Numbered from the stretch's first letter, positions 7,445 to 14,191 are shown. The stretch is DNA of 25,158 nt from an uncultured Oscillibacter sp. (GCA_910576845.1 CAJTJA010000034.1:1-25158); one strand, 5' to 3'. Made by a program: numbers and translations. Notes: a model not told the origin generated them from the letters alone.

Positions 7445-9493
7445 TCATGCCGCCAAAGACGCTTTCAGCGCCGCCGCCTCCGTCTCGAAGGCAAATCCCG
7501 TCTGGGGCGCCCCGTCCCTGGGCAGGCCGGAGGGGCTGCTGTTCATAGCTTCCTTTAAGAATTCCGGCGCTTCCCATGGCTTATAAAGCATGGAGATGTC
7601 ATTGTCTCCGCCCTCCTCCGTCCGGTCAATACCAAAAGGTTTCGAGTGGGAGTTCCCAGCCGCCCTGCCCTTGGAAAGGGCGTTGTTGATCCTCCAGGCA
7701 TTCGTGGCGGAAACCATGACCTTCGTCAGGTCCCGGATGGCTTCGATCTGCTCGATCTCCGCCTCCACCTCCTTCTGGGCCCACTCGCTGGACTCATAGG
7801 CGGCCTTTGCCAGGGCCTCGGCGTCCTCCCTCAGCTTCGTCATTTTCAGCCCGGCCTCCCGGCTGCCCTCGCCTTTTTGGTTGTAGATTTCCTCCGCCGC
7901 GGCGAACTCGGCCCGGAAGTTTTCCAGTTTTTCTATCTCCTTTTTGGAAAAAATGGTGTTCTCCTTGTCCAGGTCCCCCAGCAGCACGGCGCTGAGGGCC
8001 TCCCGCTGGTACTGGTCCCGGAGGTTCTCACTGTAAGCCTGAACCTCGCCCCCGATGGCGCCCACCTCCATCAGCTTATCCCCCAGGGCTCCGCTGTAGG
8101 CGGCGATGTCCGCCGCAAGGGCCTCTTTCCGGCCGTCGTCATACCGCTCCCCTTCGGAGACGGCTATGCTCTCTTTCCAGCTCTCCAGCATGCCGCTCAG
8201 CCCGGTGTAGGAGTCCGAGAGGCTGTCCGCCGCCTCGGGAAACGCGGTTTTCATGCGGTCATAAACCGCGTCCACCACCGCGCCGACCTCGCCGGCGCTC
8301 GCCGTTTGCAGCCTCTCCTGGACATCCTCCATGCCGGTCCCCAGCACCTCCGCCGCCGTCTCGTAGATATTGATTCCCATCTTTGACACGGACCGGGCCG
8401 TCCACACGTCCATCGTTCCGGAGAGCCGGGCGGTCTCCAGCAGGCCGGCGGCGGATTTTACCTGGCTGTCCGACAGGCCCAGCGCCGCCGCGGCGTTCGC
8501 CAGGCCGTTGATCCGGTCAATCGACTCCTGCGCGCTGAGGCCGAGACCCAGCATATCGCGAGACAGGCTCACCGCCGTATCATAGGAGAAGGGCGGCGTC
8601 CTGCCGATCTCCACCATGGCCGCCTGATAGCTCTCCGCCGCCGCCTGGTCCCCGCCCAGCAGGCTGGTCAGGGCCCGGAGATCGTTCTCCCGCCCCGCCG
8701 CCAGGGAAGAGCCCGCGGCGAGCCGCTCCGCCGCCGCGGCGTTGACATCCTCGTAAAGACCGCGGTAGTAATCCTTGAAGGCTTCGTCCTTGTCCTCGAA
8801 GATTTGGACGGCGCCGTTGATAGCGCCGGTAAAAAAACCAACTCCAGCCCCAATTGCGGCCCCCGGCAGCCCGAACAGGGCCCCGCCCATCGCGCCGGCG
8901 GCGATCCCGGCCCCGATGCTGTTCACCAGCGTGCCCCCGGCGTCTCCCAGGGCGCTGTTTACAAGCGTCCCAGCAACGTTGGCCGCCGTCTCCCCAATCA
9001 TCTTTCCCGTCCCGCTCCTGGACAGGAAGGACCACACGCTCCCCTCCGGCGCCAGGGAAAATTTGCTGCTCATTCCCCCCGTCGTGCCGCCCTTTTCCCC
9101 ACCGGCGCTCTGCCCCTCCAGCTTTCGTGCCTCGTCCCGGAGCGTCCGCAGTTCCTTTACCGTGTTCTTCGCCTCGCTGCCATAGTCCCTGGCGGAGGTT
9201 TTCAGGTCGTCGTACTGCGCCTTCAGCTTTTGGAAGCTGAGCTTGTCCGCCTCCTCGCCGGTTTTCAAAAACGACTTCTTCGCCTCGTCCATGGCCCGCT
9301 TGATTTCCAGCGCCGCCGCCTCCGTCTCGGCGGACCGCTTGTTCAGCTCCCGATACCGCGCCTCCAAATTCTGCCCCTTTTTTGCCAGCTCCTCCATGGC
9401 CTTTGAGCAGCCCTGCGTGGTATTGGTGATGGATTTCAGCGTGCTGGATATCTGGTCGTTCAGCTTTACAACGACCGATATGGTGTCTGCCAT
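7445..9493 (-). CDS. Tape-measure protein 2 (alternative N-terminus, C-terminus replaced)
   Basis: 682 aa, ATG start with GAAAGGAGGG upstream. Residues 1-145 form a coiled coil unrelated at sequence level to that of tape measure 1; residues about 147-241 are similar to it (SLAPEGSVWSFLSRSGTGKM, then the Gly/Ala-rich membrane-like region); residues about 242-669 appear identical. The last 13 residues (ETEAAALKASLAA) are a joint: 22 bp match this gene's own codons 56-62 and 22 bp match codons of tape measure 1. The conserved C-terminal motif of tape measure 1 is absent. It may be a second, alternative tape measure, a recombination donor for the N-terminus, or a dead duplicate; the frame is fully open. 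Confidence 0.9.
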   Translation of the reverse strand: MADTISVVVKLNDQISSTLKSITNTTQGCSKAMEELAKKGQNLEARYRELNKRSAETEAAALEIKRAMDEAKKSFLKTGEEADKLSFQKLKAQYDDLKTSARDYGSEAKNTVKELRTLRDEARKLEGQSAGGEKGGTTGGMSSKFSLAPEGSVWSFLSRSGTGKMIGETAANVAGTLVNSALGDAGGTLVNSIGAGIAAGAMGGALFGLPGAAIGAGVGFFTGAINGAVQIFEDKDEAFKDYYRGLYEDVNAAAAERLAAGSSLAAGRENDLRALTSLLGGDQAAAESYQAAMVEIGRTPPFSYDTAVSLSRDMLGLGLSAQESIDRINGLANAAAALGLSDSQVKSAAGLLETARLSGTMDVWTARSVSKMGINIYETAAEVLGTGMEDVQERLQTASAGEVGAVVDAVYDRMKTAFPEAADSLSDSYTGLSGMLESWKESIAVSEGERYDDGRKEALAADIAAYSGALGDKLMEVGAIGGEVQAYSENLRDQYQREALSAVLLGDLDKENTIFSKKEIEKLENFRAEFAAAEEIYNQKGEGSREAGLKMTKLREDAEALAKAAYESSEWAQKEVEAEIEQIEAIRDLTKVMVSATNAWRINNALSKGRAAGNSHSKPFGIDRTEEGGDNDISMLYKPWEAPEFLKEAMNSSPSGLPRDGAPQTGFAFETEAAALKASLAA
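7450..7471. repeat. Joint repeat at the 3' end of tape measure 2
   Basis: 22 bp shared with 6848-6869 and 10228-10249. Overlapping it, 7466-7487 shares 22 bp with 9308-9329 inside the 5' part of the same gene. The two fragments overlap by a few bases, the mark of joining at microhomology. Confidence 0.85.
7486..8770. repeat. Long direct repeat, copy 2 (inside tape measure 2)
   Basis: Second copy of the 1,285-bp block described at 5102-6386. It covers codons about 242-669 of tape measure 2. Crossover between the copies would delete gene A together with one N-terminal variant, leaving a single tape-measure gene. Confidence 0.95.
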
Positions 9494-9510
9494 GTGCGCC
9501 CTCCTTTCCG

Positions 9511-9539
9511 TTGACTTTTGTTCTTTTCCGCGCTATAGT
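9511..9539 (+). promoter_or_regulatory. Sigma70-type promoter of membrane-protein gene B
   Basis: TTGACT (9511-9516), 17-bp spacer, TATAGT (9534-9539). It starts just upstream of the tape-measure 2 ribosome binding site and points away from it, the same geometry as at gene A. The sequence differs from promoter A apart from the boxes, so the arrangement is conserved beyond simple copying. Confidence 0.8.
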
Positions 9540-9600
9540 AGATGTAGATAAGCTCTATAAATTTTTATGAGATTTATGAGAGGTTGGTGCTTGCATAAGT

Positions 9601-9819
9601 ATGACTGCTGAACGATTCGGTCTTATATCTGCCACTTGCGTTTGGGCTTGGCTTGTTTTTTCGATGTTTGTTCCTTCTAATGACCCGAAATCTTGGCGCT
9701 CCCAGGTGCAGAATATGATGAACAGCGATTTCATGGGGAGATTTCTTTCTCATCTTGTTTTATGGGGCGGGGGAGCATCGCTCATTTTACTTTTCTATAT
9801 GGTTATGCTGTTTCCCTGA
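9601..9819 (+). CDS. Small two-helix membrane protein B, antisense to the tail operon
   Basis: 72 aa from the ATG at 9601; the ribosome binding site is weak (GAGAGG about 17 nt upstream). It is the most diverged of the three paralogues. It keeps the central signature (FVPSNDPKSWRSQVQ, then SDFMGRFLSHLVLWGGGA) and both hydrophobic helices (residues about 7-23 and 53-70). Conservation of the loop between helices, rather than only of hydrophobicity, argues for a real protein under selection. Located at the 5' boundary of tape measure 2. Function unknown; see copy A. Confidence 0.78.
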   Translation: MTAERFGLISATCVWAWLVFSMFVPSNDPKSWRSQVQNMMNSDFMGRFLSHLVLWGGGASLILLFYMVMLFP

Positions 9820-9850
9820 CCCTCGCCGTCCCTTTCATACGCCCATCTCC

Positions 9851-9873
9851 AAGGAGCCGCCCGGCTCCTTTTC
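9851..9873 (+). terminator. Intrinsic terminator of gene B
   Basis: AAGGAGCC-GCCC-GGCTCCTT followed by TTTT, identical to the terminator of gene A. It is fused directly to the relic ribosome binding site that belonged to a lost tape-measure gene. Confidence 0.85.
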
Positions 9874-9884
9874 ACCTCCGTGTT
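9872..9884 (-). other. Relic tape-measure ribosome binding site
   Basis: TCACCTCCGTGTT reads the same as the sequence just upstream of the tape-measure 1 start (7099-7111), including GGAGGTGA on the minus strand. Here no tape-measure coding sequence follows; the terminator of gene B is joined directly. This is best explained by deletion of a third tape-measure gene between genes C and B. Confidence 0.7.
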
Positions 9885-9911
9885 AGCATAATTGGTTTCA
9901 ATCCCTATAGT
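9883..9911 (+). promoter_or_regulatory. Promoter of membrane-protein gene C
   Basis: TTAGCA (9883-9888), 17-bp spacer, TATAGT (9906-9911). The spacer is nearly the same as at gene A, but the -35 box has two swapped bases (AG for GA), so this copy is probably weaker. Confidence 0.7.
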
Positions 9912-9949
9912 TTAAAGAGCAACTTTAAAATGAAAGGCTGTGTGTTGTT

Positions 9950-10162
9950 ATGGGAGTAGGTTGGTTTTTATTTGGATTTCTCTCTTTGGTATATGTTGCC
10001 TTTTTGTCCTTTGCCCCCTCTGACAACCCAAAATCCTTGCGTTCCCAGGTGCAGCAAATGTTAAAAAACGATTGGTACTGGAGATTTTTAGTCCATCTCA
10101 CTCTATGGGGCGGGGGAGCAGCGATCATTTTACTTTTGCTTTGGGAGATGTCGGGCCCCTGA
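9950..10162 (+). CDS. Small two-helix membrane protein C, antisense to the tail operon
   Basis: 70 aa from the ATG at 9950, with GAAAGG about 13 nt upstream. Closely related to copy A: same loop (PSDNPKSLRSQVQ, NDWYWRFLVHLTLWGGGA) and same two helices (residues about 4-21 and 45-66). Substitutions cluster in the helices and at QQMLKN, so the loop is the conserved part. It lies directly downstream (+ strand) of gene B and upstream of the chaperone frameshift gene, with no tape-measure gene between C and B. Confidence 0.78.
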   Translation: MGVGWFLFGFLSLVYVAFLSFAPSDNPKSLRSQVQQMLKNDWYWRFLVHLTLWGGGAAIILLLLWEMSGP

Positions 10163-10198
10163 CCCTCGCTGTCCGTCCCTTTCATACGCCCATCCTCG

Positions 10199-10219
10199 AG
10201 GAGCCGCCCGGCTCCTTTT
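10199..10219 (+). terminator. Intrinsic terminator of gene C
   Basis: AGGAGCC-GCCC-GGCTCCT followed by TTT, the third copy of the gene A/B terminator with a changed base at the outer stem. Confidence 0.8.
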
Positions 10220-10227
10220 CACTCATG

Positions 10228-10256
10228 CCGCCAAAGACGCTTTCAGCGCGTCCGCC
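10228..10256. repeat. 29-bp tape-measure fragment outside gene C
   Basis: Identical to 6848-6876 within the tape-measure 1 coding region. Read leftward it would encode ADALKASLA followed by Ala and a stop, as at the end of tape measure 2. It marks the upstream border of the tape-measure/membrane-protein array. Confidence 0.85.
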
Positions 10257-10279
10257 CTCCCCTCCGGGAGGGCGGTTTT
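10252..10279 (+). terminator. Second hairpin terminator at the array border
   Basis: Perfect 10-bp stem CCGCCCTCCC / GGGAGGGCGG with a CTCC loop and TTTT after it on the + strand. It lies between gene C and the end of the chaperone frameshift ORF, so it may insulate the tail operon from antisense transcription. Confidence 0.75.
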
Positions 10280-10282
10280 CCT

Positions 10283-10458
10283 TTACCACTTGAAGCCCTC
10301 GCTCCGTCTCTCCGCCTGACAGGCGGCGAAGGCCCGGATGAGCTCCGTCCACCCGTCCCGCCCCTCATAGAGGGCCTTGAGGTCCCCCAGCCCCCAGTTC
10401 TTGGCGGCGAACAGGTAGTACAGCAGCTGAAGCTCCGGGTCGTCCGCCGCCGCTAGGC
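10283..10458 (-). CDS. Tail assembly chaperone extension, expressed by -1 frameshift (gpGT-like)
   Basis: In the -1 frame relative to the XkdN gene, codons run open from the slippery site to a TAA at 10283-10285, adding 58 residues (RLAAADDPELQLL, then YYLFAAKNWGLGDLKALYEG). It has no ribosome binding site and no start codon of its own. An acidic, aromatic extension with an FAAKNWGLGD-like segment is what the second half of two-frame tail chaperones looks like. The full product would be about 189 aa. In phage tails the short and long forms coat the tape measure during assembly; here the extension ends just before the tape-measure array. Confidence 0.78.
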
Positions 10459-10851
10459 GTTTTTTACCTCGGCCAGGGTCCGCCGCAGATACCCGCTCAG
10501 CTTCTGAATCTCAATATACAGCTCGTCAATCTCCCCCGCCGTCAGCCGGGCCATGACGGCCTCCAGCGGCGTGGCGATCCCCCGCTCCGGGTCCAGAAGC
10601 CGCTTGTCCCGGAAATCCGGCTCCCTGCACCCGTACAGCACGGCGGAAACCGCCTGCTCCTCCCGGGGCTTGTCCTGAATCCGCCGGATTTCGCTGTAGC
10701 TCAGCGCCCGCACCGTGAACACCGCCGGCTTCCCGGTGAGCTCCGAAAGCCGCGTCACCTCCACCTTCTTTTCCGGCAGGGCCTTCCGCGCGTCCGGCAC
10801 CTCCGGCCGCAGCAGCAGGTCCAGCACGCTTGCTTTTTTCTCGTTTTCCAT
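10453..10851 (-). CDS. xkdN: Tail assembly chaperone, XkdN-like
   Basis: 132 aa from the ATG at 10851, chosen because GGAGG lies 5 nt upstream; the frame is open further upstream but only through a repeat-rich non-coding stretch. The start (MENEKKASVLDLLLRPEVPD) and the middle (VEVTRLSELTGKPAVFTVRA, LSYSEIRRI) match XkdN-type proteins, which lie between the tube and tape-measure genes. The C-terminus ends KNA just after the A AAA AAC slippery heptamer, so this is the short (gpG-like) product. Confidence 0.88.
   Translation of the reverse strand: MENEKKASVLDLLLRPEVPDARKALPEKKVEVTRLSELTGKPAVFTVRALSYSEIRRIQDKPREEQAVSAVLYGCREPDFRDKRLLDPERGIATPLEAVMARLTAGEIDELYIEIQKLSGYLRRTLAEVKNA
10459..10465 (-). 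promoter_or_regulatory. -1 ribosomal frameshift slippery site A AAA AAC
   Basis: The heptamer is in the correct register (GTA AAA AAC) 3 codons before the XkdN stop, and slipping by -1 continues into a 58-codon open frame. This is the classic X XXY YYZ arrangement of tail chaperone genes. A one-base error in the six-A run is the alternative. Confidence 0.78.
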
Positions 10852-10945
10852 ATGCTCCTCCATATCAAAAGAACCAGCCGCCCTGTCGTCAGAGCAAGCT
10901 GCATATCCCTCGCCCTGCCGCAAACGGCAGGACTCGGTCATTTCG

Positions 10946-10999
10946 CTGCTCTTCCTCTCCCATCCGCAAACGCTTTGCTGGTTTGCGGACGGGAACCCC
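10946..10999. repeat. Dispersed hairpin repeat, copy 1 (type B loop)
   Basis: Pyrimidine-rich arm CTGCTCTTCCTCTCC, then stem CCGCAAAC / GTTTGCGG around loop GCTTTGCTG, then ACGGGAACCCC. Same layout as at 14722-14777. Located in the 517-nt gap between the tube and chaperone genes, which has no convincing gene. A promoter-like TTGACA and CATAAT with 16-bp spacer follows on the + strand. Confidence 0.75.
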
Positions 11000-11204
11000 T
11001 TGACAAGGCGGCTGGTTTCGGCATAATAAGCATAGAAGGGCGCTGTCACAAGGCGGTCAGCCCGAAAGATTACTCAAACAGAGTTGACCATTCGGGTGCC
11101 AGCCGGACGGTCAACACGCTTTTATGGTCCGTATGCAGGCCCAAAAGGCCAAACACACCAGAAACCGGAGTACTGGGTACAACCGACTTCTCCACACCAG
11201 CGTC

Positions 11205-11256
11205 ACCTCCCTTCGCCTCCTCTCCCCACAAAAGCCAAGGCTTTTGCGGGGACCCC
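11205..11256. repeat. Dispersed hairpin repeat, copy 2 (type A loop)
   Basis: Pyrimidine-rich CCTTCGCCTCCTCTCCCC, then CAAAAGCC-AA-GGCTTTTG, then CGGGGACCCC. Same layout as at 19011-19057 but with a completely different, still perfectly paired stem. Confidence 0.75.
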
Positions 11257-11368
11257 AGGAGATGGGCTGACCGCCTGTTATGTAACAGCGTCCTTCCGGC
11301 CTATCCTGCCAGCCGCACTGTATGTTGTCAATTTTCGCCGCCTGTCAGGGGCGGCTTCTTTCATGCCG

Positions 11369-11806
11369 TCACTGGGGCGGCGCCACCTGGTCCAGGTACT
11401 CGAAAGCCGTGGCCTGGAAGGGGACCGTCGCGCTTCCCGCCTTGGCGGCGGCGAAGTCCATCAGGGTCTGCTCGTCGTAGTTCATGCCGTAGACGGCGAT
11501 GCGCTCCGCGCCGTACGCGTCCGGGTCCGCCAGCTTGGCCACCAGCGTCCGGCGGATATCCCGGCCCCTGGCGGCGGCGTTCGCGTCGTCCGCCCCCCGG
11601 CTGTAAACCTTGTGCAGCGTCATGGAGCCCGTAATCTTGATTCCGGTGAGCTTCCGGTCCTCCGCCATCTGCCCGCACATGCTGATGGGGTCGAAGCTCT
11701 TGGTCACCTTCACCTGGAACGCGCTGATTTCCGCAATCTCCGCGCCGTCCGCCCAGACTGTGCCCCACGTCCCGTTCATTACCCGGGAACCGTTTTCAAA
11801 TGCCAT
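11369..11806 (-). CDS. xkdM: Tail tube protein (XkdM-like)
   Basis: 145 aa, ATG start, 12 nt downstream of the sheath stop codon. XkdM-type proteins polymerise into the inner tube of the contractile tail. The N-terminus (MAFENGSRVMNGTWGTVWAD) and VTKSFDPISMCGQMAEDRKL, TGIKITGSMTLHKVYS match the family closely. Length is typical (about 145 aa). A hairpin (GCCGCC/GGCGGC, 11339-11358) follows the stop on the minus strand without a U-tract; such an attenuator could lower expression of downstream genes relative to tube and sheath. Confidence 0.95.
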   Translation of the reverse strand: MAFENGSRVMNGTWGTVWADGAEIAEISAFQVKVTKSFDPISMCGQMAEDRKLTGIKITGSMTLHKVYSRGADDANAAARGRDIRRTLVAKLADPDAYGAERIAVYGMNYDEQTLMDFAAAKAGSATVPFQATAFEYLDQVAPPQ

Positions 11807-11818
11807 ATCAAAGCCTCC

Positions 11819-12961
11819 TTACAGATAAATTTTGACTTTCACGTCCTCGATGGCGTCAATGGGCCGGACGTCGATTGCCAGGAAGACGTACGTCCCGGTA
11901 TTGGCCTCCCGGATTTGCTGCTCCGTCATCTCCGCTGTGGCCACGCCCACGCTCTGGAGGTATGCGTCCTGCTCCTCCACGTCGACGTCGCAGGAAAAGT
12001 TCTCCTCGATGAGCTGGTCCTTCGCCAGCGCCTGGAGATACAGCTTCACGGCGGTAATCAGCAGGAGCTTGTTGTCGTAGCTGTTCTGGTACTTGCCGAT
12101 ATAGTTGTCCTGAATCGCCAGCCGCAAATCCCACTGCAAAAGGTCCATCAGCTCCACGATCTTGATTTTCCGCCACACGTCGGATCTCCCCGTGGTATTC
12201 GTCAGGGAGTTCACGCCCCGGCCCAGCTTCACCTTCTCCCCGTCGTGGGTCAGAATCAGCTCGCCCCGGCCCACGGCCTCATCCTCCTCCAGGGCGGAGA
12301 GACGGTTGATATCCTCCACCTCCGGCAAGGCGGCGTAGGTAACGGATTGCTTCATGGGGGTACCGGCAATGAGCCCCGCCACCCGGCCGCAGTAAGACGC
12401 CGCGTCGAATACGTCGCCCCCCGCCTGGATGCCGGAAGCGGTAAAGTTCACCACGCCCTCATGGTTGGCGGCGGTGTGGGGCAGGACAGCCTTGAAGATT
12501 ACGTGGTCATCCTCCCGCTTTTGGATAATCCAGTCCTTGATGACGGCGGCCTCCGCCTCGCTCAGGTCCGCCGGGCCCGCCAGATAGTCAAACTTCTGGG
12601 CGCCCAGCCATTTGAGAGCCGCCGCGCCGCTGCCGGGCCTGGGCTCCGCCGCGGAGCCGGACGCGCCCTCCGTCTGGGTCTCCGTGCCGCTCTCCAGCGT
12701 CTCCTCCGCCCCCAGGCAGTACACCAGCACCTTCCGGGGCGGGTTCACCCCGCCCTTGAACACCCGCCGGATGGCTTCCTGGTTCTCCTTCCCCAGCTTC
12801 TCGGGAATCTGCCCCGTGGAGGTCAGGGACCAGGCTTCCCCGGCGGTCAGCGCGTCCCGCACAATCAGCGCCGCCACGCCCTTCTGGCTCCGGGCGATGG
12901 CGGTCTGCGCCCGCTGCTGGAATAGAATTGTCAGCGTGGGCATTGTCAGTTTTTCTGCCAT
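11819..12961 (-). CDS. xkdK: Contractile tail sheath protein (XkdK-like)
   Basis: 380 aa. I prefer the ATG at 12961 (MAEKLTMPTL), since AAGGAGA is too close to the other in-frame ATG at 12970; the start is then 1 nt after the upstream stop. The sheath surrounds the tube and contracts to drive it through the cell envelope. The C-terminal part (DLLQWDLRLAIQDNYIGKYQ, NSYDNKLLLITAVKLYLQAL) is the typical polymerising domain; the N-terminal half contains the variable protruding domain with a Gly/Glu/Ala-rich linker at residues about 125-145. Intact, which is essential for a working contractile tail. Confidence 0.95.
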   Translation of the reverse strand: MAEKLTMPTLTILFQQRAQTAIARSQKGVAALIVRDALTAGEAWSLTSTGQIPEKLGKENQEAIRRVFKGGVNPPRKVLVYCLGAEETLESGTETQTEGASGSAAEPRPGSGAAALKWLGAQKFDYLAGPADLSEAEAAVIKDWIIQKREDDHVIFKAVLPHTAANHEGVVNFTASGIQAGGDVFDAASYCGRVAGLIAGTPMKQSVTYAALPEVEDINRLSALEEDEAVGRGELILTHDGEKVKLGRGVNSLTNTTGRSDVWRKIKIVELMDLLQWDLRLAIQDNYIGKYQNSYDNKLLLITAVKLYLQALAKDQLIEENFSCDVDVEEQDAYLQSVGVATAEMTEQQIREANTGTYVFLAIDVRPIDAIEDVKVKIYL

Positions 12962-12962
12962 A

Positions 12963-13451
12963 TTATTCATTCTCCTTTTTTGCTCGAACCTGTAGTTCGA
13001 GGTTTTGCATAAGTTCGTAAAGCTCGGACCCGACGAAATCCGCCCGGTCCAGGGTCAGCGCCAGGGTCAGCGTCACCGGCACGCAGTCGAAGAAGGAGGC
13101 GTCCGCCTCGATGCTCCGCACCTTGGGGGCCCGGTCCTTTACCCGGATATACCCGCTCCCGAAGGCCCCCAGCACCAGCATGGCCCGCAGATCCAGCACA
13201 GGGAGGTGGGAGGAGTGAGCCTCGTCCACCGTGGAAAAGGTGGTGATCTTGACCTTGTACAGCAAATCCACGCCGCTTTGTCCATAGCTCAGCGGGTCCA
13301 GGCCCAGGCTCGCCAGCTCCACCATATTGCAGGGGCGCTCAAAATCCCTGGGGGTCAAATCTGTGTAAACGGTCTCCCCGGGAAACGCCTCCTTCACCCG
13401 CTCCACGACGGCCTCGGTGACGTCCGCCGGGAGGATGGTTCCTTCTCTCAT
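12963..13451 (-). CDS. Tail terminator-like protein (DUF6838 type)
   Basis: 162 aa. Its ATG overlaps the stop of the gp10-like gene in an ATGA. The N-terminus (LPADVTEAVVERVKEAFPGE) and the length match tail terminator-family proteins, which cap the growing tail tube opposite the baseplate and lie directly upstream of the sheath in Clostridia phages. Residues 35-70 (DFERPCNMVELASLGLDPLS) and the beta-strand-rich middle (YKVKITTFSTVDEAHSSHLP) agree. No damage. Confidence 0.8.
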   Translation of the reverse strand: MREGTILPADVTEAVVERVKEAFPGETVYTDLTPRDFERPCNMVELASLGLDPLSYGQSGVDLLYKVKITTFSTVDEAHSSHLPVLDLRAMLVLGAFGSGYIRVKDRAPKVRSIEADASFFDCVPVTLTLALTLDRADFVGSELYELMQNLELQVRAKKENE

Positions 13452-13771
13452 AGCTTCATCTCCTCAACCGTCAGCCGCCGCAGGAAGTCCTCCGCCTCCT
13501 GAACGGCGATTTTTTCCGCCTCCGCCTGGGCCTTGGCGTAAAAATCATAGCCCTTCACCCTTGTCATCCTGGCCCGGGGCTGATAGCGCTTCACCCGCCC
13601 CTTGGAGCCGTTCAGCCCGGAGCGGTCCACTGCCTCCCGGACTTCTCCCCGGACCCGTCCGCCGATTTTCTCCAGCATGGCTTCCTTCAAACCGGGAAGC
13701 CGGTCAATTGTGTCCCGCCAGCGCTCCCAGAACGCTTTCCAGTCTCCGGCGTCAACCGTAAATTCCTGCAC
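13448..13771 (-). CDS. HK97 gp10-like neck protein (XkdI-like)
   Basis: 107 aa, GTG start preceded by AAAGGAGG with 7-nt spacing. Short, basic and helical, with ARMTRVKGYDFYAKAQAEAE near the C-terminus, as in HK97 gp10/XkdI-type neck proteins located between connector and tail terminator. The preceding connector-like gene stops 24 nt before this start, although a different frame runs to a TAG that overlaps this GTG, suggesting the upstream gene once ended here. Confidence 0.7.
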   Translation of the reverse strand: MQEFTVDAGDWKAFWERWRDTIDRLPGLKEAMLEKIGGRVRGEVREAVDRSGLNGSKGRVKRYQPRARMTRVKGYDFYAKAQAEAEKIAVQEAEDFLRRLTVEEMKL

Positions 13772-13795
13772 TAACAGTCCTCCTTTCTCCGGATT

Positions 13796-14191
13796 TCATA
13801 TTCGTTTTTTGAATGGGTCCAGCTGCTCGTGGCCCGCGTACTTCTCCGTCAGGATGCCGGGGAAGCGGCAGCCCTGGGGCGCCCGGTCCGCGTCCTGGAT
13901 GCAGTCCACCGGCTCGCGCAACGCCGCCTTTACCATCTGGAAGCCGGGGTCTCCGTCCACGATGGAGGTGAGGAAACAGAACTGCCCCCGCCGGCGGAGG
14001 GCGTTGTGAAGGGTCAGAGTCCGGCTCTTGCGAATAGTGAAGATCACGCCATAAGCCCCCACGCCCGCCTGGGTCATATAGCCCACGGCGGCGCAATACA
14101 GGACCTCCAGGAGTATCTCGTCCTCCGGAGAGAGCTCATCCAGGCGGCAGATGGCCAACAGCGCGGGCTTCCGTCCTTCCGGCAGGGTCAT
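13796..14191 (-). CDS. Head-tail connector-like protein, possibly a fusion or frameshifted
   Basis: 131 aa, ATG start in an ATGA overlap with a 26-codon ORF. Residues about 16-45 (LDELSPEDEILLEVLYCAAV, GYMTQAGV) look like the first helices of gp6-type head-tail connectors (usually about 90-110 aa). The remainder (YGVIFTIRKSRTLTLHNALR, then CIQDADRAPQGCRFPGILTE) I do not recognise. The end is suspicious: a six-A run (13805-13810) precedes the stop, and with one A fewer the frame would read on to NEYEIRRKEDC and end in a TAG overlapping the next start. It is the first structural gene after the terminator at 14290-14345, where terminase, portal and capsid genes would be expected. Confidence 0.55.
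   Translation of the reverse strand: MTLPEGRKPALLAICRLDELSPEDEILLEVLYCAAVGYMTQAGVGAYGVIFTIRKSRTLTLHNALRRRGQFCFLTSIVDGDPGFQMVKAALREPVDCIQDADRAPQGCRFPGILTEKYAGHEQLDPFKKRI

Noticed and set aside
5262..8386. Two identical rightward 246-codon ORFs (5262-6002 and 7646-8386)
   Set aside because: Both are antisense shadows inside the duplicated tape-measure block; their identity follows from the DNA repeat.
4887..10280. Diversity-generating retroelement as cause of tape-measure variation
   Set aside because: No reverse transcriptase, no template repeat with A-specific differences; variation is by whole segments.
10864..11049. N-terminal extension of the XkdN-like gene
   Set aside because: Frame is open, but it runs through a hairpin repeat, lacks family similarity, and a strong ribosome binding site marks the start at 10851.
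11084..12925. Long rightward ORF of 613 codons
   Set aside because: Antisense to the sheath and tube genes, no ribosome binding site, composition of a GC-rich shadow frame.
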